Assembly (NCBI GenBank): GCA_907164885.2
Contig: OU015503.1
Location: 66,454,068 to 66,518,067 of the forward strand
Length of the DNA: 64,000 bases
Origin: Dolomedes plantarius
Taxonomy: Eukaryota > Arthropoda > Arachnida > Araneae > Dolomedidae
Direction: 5' to 3'
In this document: positions 35,611 to 46,344 of the stretch, piece after piece
How positions within the stretch are numbered: position 1 is the stretch's first letter
Layout: each line of letters opens with the position of its first letter
Position numbers and translations under genes: made by a program
Notes under the pieces: model-generated
What the model was told of the DNA's origin: nothing
The model's input: the letters and a program-made list of their open reading frames with translations, nothing else
Database searches by the model: none

Positions 35611-37540
35611 CTATATTATCTTCGAGACAATAGAGTATACATGTTGTCAGTTTATAAAATAACAAATATATTATCATTTTATAAATTTGAGGATGAAGAT
35701 AATAACTTTCTCTAGAGTTCGATACTCTATTCTCTTCGAGGCAATAGAGTATACATGCTGTCAATTTATAAAATGGCAAGTATATTATCATTTTATAAAT
35801 CTGAGAATGAAGATAATAACTTTCTTTAGAGTTTAATACTCTATTCTCTTCGAGACAATAGAGTATACATGCTGTCAATTTATAAAATGGCAAGTATATT
35901 ATCATTTTATAAATCTGAGAATGAAGTTAATAACTTTCTTTAGAGTTTGATACTCTATTCTCTTCGAGACAATAGAGTATACATGCTGTCAATTTATAAA
36001 ATGGCAAGTATATTATCATTTTATAAATCTGAGAATGAAGATAATAACTTTCTCTACAGTTCGATACTCTATTCTCTTCGAGATAATAGAGTATACATGT
36101 TGTCAGTTTATAAAATAACAAATATATTACCATTTTATAAATTTAAGGTTGGAGATAATAACTTTCTCCAGGGTTCGATACTCTATTCTCTTCGAGAAAA
36201 TAGAGTATACATATTTTCAATTTATAAAATGACAAGTATATTATCATTTTATAAATTTGAGGATGTAGATAATAACTTTCTCTAGAGTTCGATACTCTAT
36301 TCTCTTCGAGACAATAGAGTATACATGTTGTCAATTTATAAAATGACAAATATATTTTCATTTTATAAATTTGAGGAAGATCATAACTATCTCTAGAGTT
36401 CGATACTCTATTCTCTTCCAGACAATAGAGTATACATGCTGTCAATTTATAAAATGGCAAGTATATTATCATTTTATAAATCTGAGAATGAAGATAATAA
36501 CTTTCTCTACAGTTCGATACTCTATTCTCTTCGAGATAATAGAGTATTCATGTTGTCAGTTTATAAAATAACAAATATATTATCATTTTATAAATTTAAG
36601 GTTGGAGATAATAACTTTCTCCAGGGTTCGATACTCTATTCTCTACGAGAATATAGAAAATACATGTTGTCAATTTATAAAATGACAAATATATTATCAT
36701 TTTATAAATTTGAGGAAGATCATAACTATCTCTAGAGTTCGATACTCTATTCTTTTCCAGGCAATAGAGTATACATGCTGTCAATTTATCATTTTATAAA
36801 TCTGAGAATGAAGATAACTTTGTCTACAGTTCGATACTCTATTCTTTTCGAGATAATAGAGTATACATGTTGTCAGTTTATAAAATAACAAATGTATTAT
36901 CATTTTATAAATTTAAGGTTGAAGATAATAACTTTCTCCAGAGTTCGATACTCTATTCTCTTCGAGAAAATAGAGTATACATGTTGTCAATTTATAAAAT
37001 GACAAGCATATTATCATTTTATAAATCTGAGGGTGAAGATAATAACTTTCTGTAGAGTTCGATATTATATTCTCATCGAGACAATAGAGTATACGTGTTG
37101 TCAATTTATAAAATGACAAATATATTATCATTTTATAAATCTGAGGAAGATCATAACTATCTCTAGAGTTCGATACTCTATTCTCTTCGAGATAATAGAG
37201 TATACATGCTGTCAATTTATAAATTAACAAATCTATTATCATTTTATAAATTTCAGGATAAAGATAATAACTTTCGCCTGAGTTCGATACTCTATTCTCT
37301 TCGAATCAATAGAGTATACATGTTGTCAATTTATAAAATTACAAGCATATTATCATTTTATAAATCTGAGGGTGAAGATAATAACTTTCTCTAGAGTTCG
37401 ATACTATATTCTCATCGAGACAATAGAGTATACATGTTGTGAATTTATAAAATGACAAATATATTATGATTTTATAAATTTGAGGAAGATAATAACTTTC
37501 TCTTGAGTTCGATATTCTATTCTCTTCTAGACAATAGCGT
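35611..37540. repeat. 114-bp hairpin-bearing satellite, about 17 units
   Basis: The landmark ATACTCTATT recurs at 35722, 35836, 35950, 36064, 36178 and 36292, a constant 114-bp step. Later units vary slightly (111 at 36403) and one is partly deleted near 36780. Each unit has two inverted repeats: ATACTCTATT...AATAGAGTAT with an 11-nt loop, and TTTATAAAATGA...TCATTTTATAAA with a similar loop. Because 114 is divisible by 3, frames stay open on both strands over hundreds of bases. Those ORFs (a 38-residue repeat) are not credible genes. Confidence 0.95.
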
Positions 37541-37994
37541 TTTCTACAGATAATTTTCTTTTTATCTCAGAATCTGTAGCAGTTTGTACCGGTGTACAGA
37601 AAAATTGTTTACAATTCATTGTCATTTTCATTTCGTACCAATGTAAACAAAAAACTTATTAATCTACAACGATGAGCGTATTCTATTCTGTTTATAAACA
37701 TTTTATGAACAACTGTTCAATATTTCAAAGCATTTCATCCATAACTTTGTACTGTAGGATGTTTGCAAAATGACGAAAAAATTCATTTTGAGAAAAAGCT
37801 TCTTCCATTTAAAAAATTTCTTCACAACTGTTGTTAAAATTGCTGTTACCCGGCTCTTAGTTAAGATAGAAACATGATTCAAACAGAATTAGAAAGATAA
37901 AAGGCTTTGATTATGTTGTAAAAATGGTAAATAAATTTTTTAAAAATTATAAATACCGTTTCAAAGGTGTATAGATTAATTATCTCACTTCTAC
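37541..37994. other. Spacer
   Basis: No supported feature. The missing remainder of the mariner element is not here. Confidence 0.4.
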
Positions 37995-38322
37995 ACAGAC
38001 TTGGGTGTATATAATTTGAAGTGGCACTCTAAATGAATTTGATACAAACACAGTTTATACATGAAACAATGTTTATTGAATATTCTTGCACATATAGGCT
38101 TTGCTTTTAACAACAAGATTCATACGTACTACTTGTACAGATATATAAATACAGCATTCAAGAACAATATATTTTTCAACCTTAACAACCTTTTTCCTTA
38201 ATGACGCTGCATGGTATTTATACTAAGCGCGTATGCCGAAATTAGCATACCTCAAGCAGCTTCTTTAATTCATTCACTCAAAAGTTCGATTCTTGTGAAT
38301 CGAATCTTGTGTATACCTTACA
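37995..38322 (-). repeat. LTR-like repeat, copy 2 (inverted)
   Basis: Reverse-complement relative of 22037-22490, starting TGTAAGGTATACACAAGATT at 38322 on the minus strand. It keeps TATAAATACC followed by a shorter leader, CAATAAACATTG as poly-A signal, and the terminal GAGTGCCACTTCAAATTATA. It lacks about 120 bp found in copy 1 downstream of the TATA box. Confidence 0.6.
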
Positions 38323-38352
38323 GGTATTTGGATACCTTAAGTAATGGATGTA

Positions 38353-38837
38353 CAGTAAAACCTCGATTATTCGGACTAACTGAGACCTTAGGCAATCCAG
38401 ACAATCGAAAAAAAAAGGATAAACCGGGTAATATGGGTAATTAGCAAGAATAATCCATAACTAAGCAGACTTACCGTTTATTACGATAAAAACTATATTT
38501 GTAACAAAATTACATAGTATTGTTTACAAGATATTAAAAAATATAAAAATAACTTTTCACATCATTTCTTAACAAAGAAATGCTGAGTTTAGTAAAGCTT
38601 TTTTGAACTCAACAAAAAGCCATTTATTATCATAATTTATTGCACAATCTATGCAGGAATTGTACATTGAATCAAACTAAAAAGCGAATACTTGGCGTAC
38701 TTGTAGTTACGTTCTTGCTATCATAGTTAAAAATTATTATGTAATGTGAACATTAAGTAAAAATAATGTCTACATATCTGATCCGGATTATCCGGAGATC
38801 CGGATCAACGAGGGTCGGATAAACGAGATTTTACTGT
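38353..38837. mobile_element. pogo/Tigger-like MITE
   Basis: The ends are CAGTAAAACCTCGATTATTC at 38353 and, on the complement from 38837, CAGTAAAATCTCGTTTATCC. TA lies at 38351-38352 and 38838-38839. CAGT(A/G)-AACCTCGATTAT is the classic pogo/Tigger terminus. There is no coding capacity in 485 bp. Confidence 0.9.
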
Positions 38838-38839
38838 AT

Positions 38840-39190
38840 GTCTATTAGAAATAGTCTACTTCATAGAATAACGGACCATTTTGGGAAAAAATATGTATTT
38901 ATTTTTAAATAAACATAATTTTTTTTTGAATTACAGAACTTTAAAAAAGTAGAAAAAGTAAATAAATTTGAATATAATGTCATAAAAATAATTTCCAAAT
39001 CATTCTTTGAACCTCTGTTGTAGCATATTGTTTGATTGTATCTCTGTAATTTGTTGTTTTTCATACCGTTTTTTTCTGTAGAAATTATTGCTTTATCATT
39101 CCATCGCTCTTGTTCATGGATAATGAGGAGATTGAGTCAGGGCCTACTTTCGAACTCAGAGTCGATTCTATGATTTCATCTACTGAATAA
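38840..39190. other. Spacer
   Basis: AT-rich with no supported feature. Confidence 0.4.
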
Positions 39191-39289
39191 TCAACATTCC
39201 AGTCTCCGCTCATTGAGCATTGGTTTCGAGTTGGACGTATCGTGTTTTTTACCAGCAAGTACGACAGACTTTCCCTGTCTGACACCACG

Positions 39290-39453
39290 GTGTGCAGACG
39301 TGTTTCTCTGAGTCTTAAGCCTGAGTTTTAAACTCAGGCTTAAAACTCAGCTTAAAACTTAGACTAAGACTCAGATTAAACTAAGACTCAGCTTAAAACT
39401 TCTCTGAGTTTTAAGCTGAGTCTTAAACTCAGTAGTCTTAAGCCTACTGAGCG
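39290..39453 (+). promoter_or_regulatory. Leader of jockey-like element with CTTAAAACTCAG repeats
   Basis: Immediately upstream of the LINE ORF1 start. About 140 bp is built from direct and inverted versions of CTTAAAACTCAG / CTGAGTTTTAAG. These could form strong RNA hairpins in the element's 5' UTR. The role is unknown; internal promoters of jockey elements lie in this region, so a regulatory function is possible. Confidence 0.5.
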
Positions 39454-40055
39454 ATGGAGGATCTTGATCCAGACAGTTATGCACCGTATCGGATTCCTGA
39501 CATTATCAAGTATTTAATGATTGCGAAAGACTTGCCTGCGTTCAGCGAGGTTTTTGAAACGATCAACTTTTTTACCCTCTACTTTAACAAGCTTTTGAAT
39601 GAAAGGACGGACCCTGGAAAAGAAAATTGCATCAAAGGTACGTGGAGATATATTGTCAATTTTGTGAAAGAGCCAAATACTGATATTCTTGGAGAACTTT
39701 CTACTTACTTCTCATTTAATCTTCATCGTTACAATCAGCAATTTATCGAAGACAGCATATTTAATCCTGTTAATACTAAAAAGAACAAAGCTAAATCTCT
39801 CGAACAGGTTGAACCTGAACTAAAGCGAGTTTCTTGCGATTCTAAACTGTCTAATGTGAATGATCCGATCCCACTTTCTAACAAATTTGATCTCCTCGTA
39901 GTGAAAACTGCTGACACGGACTGCTGTGGCGAAGAAATTCCTTCTGCTACTACTGACTCCCCTGTTAGACGTGAGCCAAAACCAAAGCCATTTTTTTATT
40001 AAGATGGCGGAAGGATACAAAGACATCTTAAACAGAATCTACAATATCGTCAAAA
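39454..40055 (+). pseudogene. Jockey-like LINE ORF1, N-terminal half
   Basis: The ATG at 39454 opens a 182-residue frame starting MEDLDPDSYAPYRIPDII. It ends SPVRREPKPKPFF, where a seven-T run shifts the frame to a stop at 40000-40002. The copy at 45667 has six Ts and reads on, so this is a +1 slip. ORF1 of this clade is a nucleic-acid-binding gag-like protein; the zinc-knuckle region is not reached. The LINE sequence stops at 40055 and is followed by about 35 bp of unassigned DNA, then the inverted BEL segment. Confidence 0.7.
39911..40055 (+). repeat. ~145-bp direct duplication flanking the BEL insertion, left copy
   Basis: It matches 45667-45810 with only scattered differences (CTGACACGG versus CTGACATGG, seven versus six Ts). 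Both copies are part of the LINE ORF1 coding region. A BEL target duplication is normally only a few bp, so this length is unusual. Confidence 0.9.
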
Positions 40056-40089
40056 ATCGCGGTTTCAATCGGGGTTTCGCAAAAACGTC

Positions 40090-43000
40090 AAAGTTTGCGG
40101 ATTTCTTGTACTCTATTCCAAACGAAGACTTTCCAACGCTCATCTCTTCTGATCCTAGCTATCACAACAGTAGAATCACTCCAGAATACATAATTAACGG
40201 GTTTTTCAGTTTCCACAAATTCTTCTGAAACCGAATTTGTTAATCTGGCACTTATATTTTCAGCCAACAATTCCAATCGCAGTGTTGACATCCGTTTAGG
40301 TGGGGCTATTCTGCTCTTAGCTTGTACCAATTGGACATTGACATAAGAATGATACTCAAAACGAATGAACACAGCCGCAGCATAAGCCAGTTTACTTGCA
40401 TCGCAGAAAGTATGAACCAAGCAACTTATTAACTGTGCATATATTCCACGTAACCAACGTGGAATCTTGATTTCTTTTAAAAGCTCAAATTCTTTTAACC
40501 ACTTTAAAATGACCTTCTTTATGTCATCTGGAACCTCATTATCCCATCCACCTTTCATTTCGCAACATTGTTGTAACAAGAGTTTCGGACAAAGTGAATT
40601 TGGATAAGTAAAACCTACGAGGTCACATATTTGCTGAGCTACAGATAAAATTCTTCTACGCTTAATCTTATCCTCATCAGCGTCTTTATAACCGTTCACA
40701 GAAAGGGTATCTTCTTTTTTGTTCCATTTAAGTCCTAGAACCTGAGTATCAATTGCTTCGTCTAGATGGATATCAGAGAATTCCCACCCTCTTAATTCAA
40801 ATTTAGCTACCTCAAATAACTTCGCTGCTTCTATCATAAATCTGAACAATTCTTCTGCGTCATCAACACTAGAAATACAGTCATCCACATAAAAAACTTT
40901 TCCTAAATTTCTGAATCACATGTGCAGAAAACTTATTCTCTGAGCTCTGAAAAGCTTCCCTCAAATGAAGATCAATCACTGCACCTAACAAGAAGGGACT
41001 ACAGGATACTCCAAAGACGACACGTGTGTGACGAAATATTTTCAGTTTATCGTTTTCATCTATCCACAAGAATCTTAAAAAAGTTTTTATCATCTTCATT
41101 AACGCTAATCTGAAGAAGCGCCTTTTTGATATCTGCAACCACACGGATTCGATGAAGTCTAAAACGGAGAATCCACGAAGGAATAACTTCGATTAAATTA
41201 GCATCTTTTTCGCATCAAATACAGGGCGCACTTTCGTGGTGCTATTTTCTTTGAATACTGGTCGGTGAGGTAAATAAAGCCCTTCATCCCACTGAGATAC
41301 TGGCACTTCTTCAATTATACCTTCTTCATACCATTTTGATAAAACGTCGTTATAAACAGACATCTTATGATTATCTTTCAGCTTTCGAACTACACAATCA
41401 AGTCTTTTCTTGGCTGTATTAAAATTTCTGGGCAAAGGTGGGTGTCCTTCAACCCATGGTAATCGGATTTCATAACGTCCTTCGTTGTTTATACTAACAG
41501 TTTCACTGAAATATTCCTGAGCTTCATATTCTCGGTCTTCCCTTTTTCTTTTCTGAGTAGGGTCTTGAATACCAATAACTTCTAATTCCCAAAGATTAGT
41601 AATAGATTCTGTTCGCAGTAACAAGGAAAGAGATGTCGTCGCTAAACTCAAATCCCTCTGTTTCTTCGAATCAATCTTACCCATTATTGTCCAACCTAAT
41701 CTGGTTTTTATTGCAACCAGTCCACAGCTTAGTTGTTCAATTCTATTCGTAAACAGTTTTCCAACAACATTCGCACTAGTTAGGACATGAATATCCTTCG
41801 GTACGTCTTCGTTTATATGAGTTTGATCTCAAAGTAAAATTCCCCTCTCTTTAGCTTCTTTCATCCAAGGACCTGTTTCTACTCTTGGAATTTCTTCACA
41901 AATTTTCTTTTCATCTAGTACTTCAAAACTACAAGTATAATCTCTATCTAAACTGCTATCAACAATTTAACATTGATGGTTTTGCCGTAATTCTTTGCAC
42001 CCGAAAAGATTATGTACTACACTTTCCTGTCTAATTGGTTTGTACGCCATAGCAACGGCTGCTTCTTTAGTGACATACGATCGCTGTGATCCTGTATCAA
42101 TCAACGCCCGAACGACACAGCTTTTACCTTCTCCTTGAAGTAAAACTGTTAAAGTCTGTAGCGGAACATCTCGAGTACATGTACGATTGGATAAATTAGA
42201 GATATTTTCTTCCTTTGAATCTATAGTTTCTGTTTTCTTATTTTCAACACATACGGAATCCCCTTTATTAACTTCTGGGCACAAAATGGCAAAGTGACGT
42301 CTTTGACATTTCAAACAACTTAATCTAAATTTACAATCTTTTGCAAGATGACCCGTTTTCATACATACGAAACATGCACCTGATTTATACAACCGCTTCT
42401 TTCGTTCATCTAACGCTATATTTGAAGCGAATTTACAGTCTTGCGTATTGTGCATTTTACTATAGAACAGGCATATTTGTCTCGCGAATCCGCTCAAATT
42501 TCTAGAAAATATTCCAGCAGCAGTTGGTAAATTCTCTTTAAAATTTCTTGCTTTATTTAAAGGTTTGTCTTTACTTGCTCGTTCTAAGCCAAAACCACTT
42601 TTTGCTACTTTTATTCTTTCTTCATTTTCGACCTCGGCTTTCAAAAATGCCATTAAACTATCTAATCGCGTTTTACCAACTGTTTTCACATTTCTAACAT
42701 TATCACTTCTTTTCCACGCTCTTAAAATTTCTTCAGATAAACATGATTCTACAAGTGGGTAAAGCATTATTGAATATTTTTCACTAGCCATACCTAGCGA
42801 CTCGAACGCTCTCAACTGTGTTTCTATTCTGTCATATATCATACTCAGACTAATTCTATTATCTTTAGAATTCATTAGGAATGTTAGTTTCAGTAATTCT
42901 CTTATTTAATATTCCACTAATAAATCCTCCCTTCCAAATCTAGTTTTTAAACTGTCAATAGCGTTTTTGTAGTTACTACCAGTCGGCGGGAAACTTTCCA

Positions 43001-43560
43001 CTACTTCCCGAGCTCTAGTACCCGGAACTGCCGATTGTATCAGATACTGAAGTTTGTCTGCTTCATCTATATCTGGGTCTTCATCAATTTTCTTGAATTG
43101 ACCCCAAAAATTCAACCAATCCTTAATTTCCCCTCTATATTTCTTCTGTTCTAGGGGTGGTAATTTAAATTTTTTTTGTAACATTCAAAAGGAAACTATC
43201 TTCGTTAACAACCTTTTCATTTACAGTTTCATTTCAATGCTTCTGTACTAATAAATAAAGACTTGTACTTACTTGAATATTCGTCTGCAGTCTCTATTTA
43301 CTTTTGAAGGTCACTTTCACTTACATCTTCTTTCAACAGACGGTCAAGAATTTCAGTATCTAAAATAGTCAGTTGTGCCGACTTCTCTTGTCAGATATCC
43401 AGTTTTGCAAGAAAATCAAATTTCAGTCCTTCAATATCCAAATCTGTAATACGTGCAATCAAATCTTTATACACCGTTGTAAAAGCTGTGCGTATAATAC
43501 CTCGTTTCTTCTTTAACGATTCCATTACTGCTATGAAATCAATATTTCAAATACCTTCTT
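40090..43560 (-). pseudogene. BEL/Pao retrotransposon gag-pro-RT-RNase H half, inverted
   Basis: Read right to left. A gag region (DUF1759-like; DWLNFWGQFKKI, 43184-42906) is followed by two zinc knuckles (CFVCMKTGHLAKDC and CLKCQRRHFAILC). Then come an aspartic protease with LIDTGSQRS (about 42110), the BEL pol linker with PHRPVFKENSTTKVRPVFDA (41260), the RT with FGVSCSPFLLGAVIDLHLR (41020) and YVDD near 40885. The A17/RNase H region follows, with HTFCDASKLAYAAAVF and FWSDSTVVI. Interruptions include a stop at about 41830, damage between 41193 and 41144, and a poly-T frameshift near 40885. The reading stops abruptly at about 40100, inside pol after RNase H. No env was seen. Confidence 0.93.
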
Positions 43561-43577
43561 ATGCAATATTTACTAAT

Positions 43578-43593
43578 CCTGTCGCGGTCGCCA
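43578..43593 (-). other. Primer binding site of the BEL element
   Basis: On the minus strand, TGGCGACCGCGACAGG starts three bases after the LTR end. It is complementary to a tRNA 3' end ...CCTGTCGCGGTCGCCA; from memory this fits a tRNA-Arg. Position and polarity confirm that the neighbouring LTR is the 5' LTR. Confidence 0.8.
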
Positions 43594-43596
43594 AAA

Positions 43597-43793
43597 GATA
43601 GTTTAGCTATCTAGTATTCTAGCCTACCCGGCTTCTCAGGCTCTTTAAATTAAACATTCAAAACTTTCCAAACGAACTTTATTTATTTCAATCACAACTT
43701 TTAACTAAAAGTATGTCATCGTATATATACACTGAAATATCTATAGAAGTTGCCACTTCAATACTTGTAAAGTAGCAAATAACAAAAAATGAA
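43597..43793 (-). repeat. BEL 5' LTR, truncated
   Basis: Inverted match to 45470-45664 of the 3' LTR, from TTCATTTTTTGTTATTTGCT through GAAGCCGGGTAGGCTAGAAT to CTAAACTATC. The first ~105 bp of the LTR, including its TATA-like box, are missing. The break at 43793/43794 is the inversion joint. Confidence 0.9.
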
Positions 43794-45333
43794 CAGCGAA
43801 AGATTCATGGAGGCATGTGCCAGGAAATTTGAATCCTGCAGATTTGCCTAGTCGTGGCTGTACTGCTCAACAACTTATAGGGTATAAATGGTGGGAGGGT
43901 TCGCCTTGGCTAAAACGTGTTCCAGACGAATGGCCAACCCAGGAGCCTTATCCGAATGAAGAAGAAGTAGTACAAGAAAAGTCAAAAGGTAACATATTTT
44001 CATTTCTATGTAAAACGGATTCTTTAAGTGCGAGCTGGTACTATACCTTTTCTAATGATTACGAGAAGATAGTACGTACTTTGGCTTGGGTAGAACGTTT
44101 TGCAAATAATTGTAAAAAGAATAATAGGAAACGTACGGGAAAAGAGCTACACTTTAATTTGATTATGCGAGCTGAAAACCAAATTATCAGATTTATTCAA
44201 AAGAAAGCCTTCAGAGGTGTAGAAGACGAAAAACTTCGTACATTACGCCCTTTCGTCGATTCCGAAGGTATCATACGTCTGAAGACCAAAATTATCGAGA
44301 GGAAGGATTTTATGACGTTTAGAATGCCCGTAGTATTACCCTCGAAACACCCTGTTGTAGAAAAACTCATATTGAGTAAACGCAAAATTACCTGTCATGT
44401 TGGGCCTCAAGGACTGTTGAGTATTTTACGAGAGAATTTCTGGATTTTGAAGGGTTGAAAAACGATTAGAAGTATCCTTCACCAGTGTTTAACCTGCAAA
44501 AGATACGAATCGAAACCTATAGTTGTCAACCCACCACCACTGCCTGAATCCCGAGTACGCGAAGCATCTGCCTTTGAAAACACAGGTGTAGACTTCACGG
44601 AACCTTTGTATCTAAGAGACGGTAGCAAAGTATGGATTTGTTTATTTACCTGCGCCGTATATCGGGCAGTTCATTTAGAAATAGCACCATCTTTGTCTAC
44701 GGACACATTCATAAGAACTCTTAGAAGATTTATAGCTAGACGGGGAAGGCCCAAAATCATATATAGTGATAATGGCACCAACTTTGTCGGTGTAAATAAC
44801 CTCTTTAAGCGAATAGACTGGAAAAAATAAATAGATACAGTACAGCTGAATGTTTGTATTGGAGATTTCACCCTCCAACGGCAGTCTGGTGGGGTGGTTA
44901 GTGGGAGCCCCTCATCAGACTTCTTAAGCAGTTGTTAAAAAAAACTTTAGAAAGAGCGTATTTAACTTATGAAGAACTAGAAACAGTTGTGTGCGATTGA
45001 GAATCTACGATGAACTCTCGACCTTTAACTTATGTTTCTGATGACAGCACTGACTTAGTCCCAATAACTCCTTGCATGTTTTTAGTCGATCTTAAAGAAG
45101 TAGGGACACCAGATTGTGATGCTGCAAGTTTCATGAAGCTTACCAAGAGAGTTCGCAAACTTTGCCTCAATGAAGTTGTATTGACAGAGAATGAAAATCG
45201 AAAAAGAATGGACTGGCCACTTGCAGTTGTGAAGGAACTCATCCTTGGAAAAGATGGGCAAGTTCGTATAGCAAAATTGAAAACCTCGTCAGATACCCTG
45301 ACTAAACTCCCTAATGTCAACTGTGGTGTTTGA
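43794..45333 (+). pseudogene. BEL/Pao pol C-terminal half (end of RNase H linker, integrase)
   Basis: It begins in mid-gene with WRHVPGNLNPADLPSRGC and a GYKWWEGSPWLK segment. The integrase zinc-binding region follows, with HVGPQGLLSILRENFWILKG, RSILHQCLTCKRYE and the core VDFTEPLYL (Asp), IIYSDNGTNF (Asp) and a degraded Glu region (FHPPTAVWWGG). The C-terminal part is MNSRPLTYVS and RKRMDWPLAVVKELILGKDG. Single-base frame breaks occur at about 44460 and 44830, a stop near 44998, and roughly 30 residues are missing before NRKRMDWP. It continues, in opposite orientation, the polyprotein that breaks off at 40100. Confidence 0.93.
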
Positions 45334-45363
45334 GTCGTAATTCTCACGACTCAAAGGTGGGAG

Positions 45364-45665
45364 TGTGTAAGGAAACGACGGTGCCCTGTTCCGGCCTTCA
45401 TATAAATTGCATTTACCAGTGACGTAATGCTGCACTGGCACCTAGAATCGTTTGCGTTATTTGCGTTATTTTCATTTTTTGTTATTTGCTACTTTACAAG
45501 TATTGAAGTGGCAACTTCTATAGATATTTCAGTGTATATATACGATGACATACTTTTAGTTAAAAGTTGTGATTGAAATAAAGAAAGTTTGTTTGGAAAG
45601 TCTTGAATGTTTAATTTAAAGAGCCTGAGAAGCCGGGTAGGCTAGAATAGATAGCTAAACTATCA
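45364..45665 (+). repeat. BEL 3' LTR with polypurine tract
   Basis: It starts TGTGTAAGGAAACGACGG directly after the purine tract AAAGGTGGGAG (45353-45363) and ends near CTAAACTATC(A). It contains TATAAA at 45401 and an AATAAAG signal near 45577. At about 302 bp it is the intact version of the truncated LTR at 43597-43793. LINE sequence resumes at 45667. Confidence 0.88.
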
Positions 45666-45666
45666 T

Positions 45667-46190
45667 CTGACATGGACTGCGGTGGCGAAGAAATTTCTGC
45701 TGCTACTACTGACTCCCCTGTTAGGCGTGAGCCAAAACCCGAGCCATTTTTTATTAAGATGGCGGAAGGATACAAAGACATCTTAAACAGAATCTACAAT
45801 ATCGTCAAAATTCAACTCCCGAAATCTGTCTCTGGAAACTTTGTTAAAATTATGCCTGAAACTATCGATGAATTTCGTTCAATCCAAAGATTCTTAATTG
45901 ATTCGCCCATCGAATTTTTTGGGAAAAATCCAAAAACTGAAAGATCATTAAAAATATTGATTAAAGGAATTCCTCCCGACACCTTGATAGATGAAGTCAA
46001 AGGTGAGTTAACTATACTCGGATTTAGCGTTCAACGCGTCGCTCAATTAAGACGCTTCAAAACTGAACATCCCTTACCTATTTTTCTCTGCAACCTAATT
46101 CAGACTGATAAAATTAGTGAAATATACGAACTTAGTGAAATACGAAAAAAAACTGTGCTCAGCTGTTGGTACAGTGACAGATACAGTTAG
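45667..46190 (+). pseudogene. Jockey-like LINE ORF1, middle part
   Basis: It resumes the ORF1 frame with EISAATTDSPVRREPKP and continues past the duplicated block into RSLKILIKGIPPDTLIDEVK, GFSVQRVAQLRR and HPLPIFLCNL. That is the PRE_C2HC-type domain preceding the zinc knuckles in jockey gag-like proteins. The frame ends at 46190 before the knuckles, so this copy is 3'-truncated. The first 144 bp repeat 39911-40055. Confidence 0.78.
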
Positions 46191-46308
46191 TAGCAATCTT
46201 AGAGCTACAATAACGTTTAGAAATATGCATTCAAAACTTAATTTTCATAATCTCATATTTATGAATTTATTACAAAAAGTAGACTAAATACTCGCTTATA
46301 TTTATATA

Positions 46309-46340
46309 CTAGCTGAAGTACCCGGCGTTGCCCGGAATTT
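46309..46340 (-). mobile_element. Helitron 3' terminus
   Basis: On the minus strand, a CCGGGCAACGCCGGGTA hairpin is followed by CTTCAGCTAG, ending in CTAG at 46312-46309 and then T. The stem-loop a few bases before CTAG is the Helitron 3' signature. The 5' end is uncertain; the minus-strand TCTATATAAATAAAG at 51440 is a candidate. Confidence 0.65.
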
Positions 46341-46344
46341 TAAG

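Noticed and set aside
35522..37394. Many overlapping ORFs of 60-130 residues on both strands with a 38-residue repeat
   Set aside because: They follow from the 114-bp period being divisible by three; both strands stay open equally, and there is no known domain.
35611..37540. CRISPR-like array
   Set aside because: Units are 114 bp with similar, not unique, spacers; the genome is eukaryotic and no cas-like gene is nearby.
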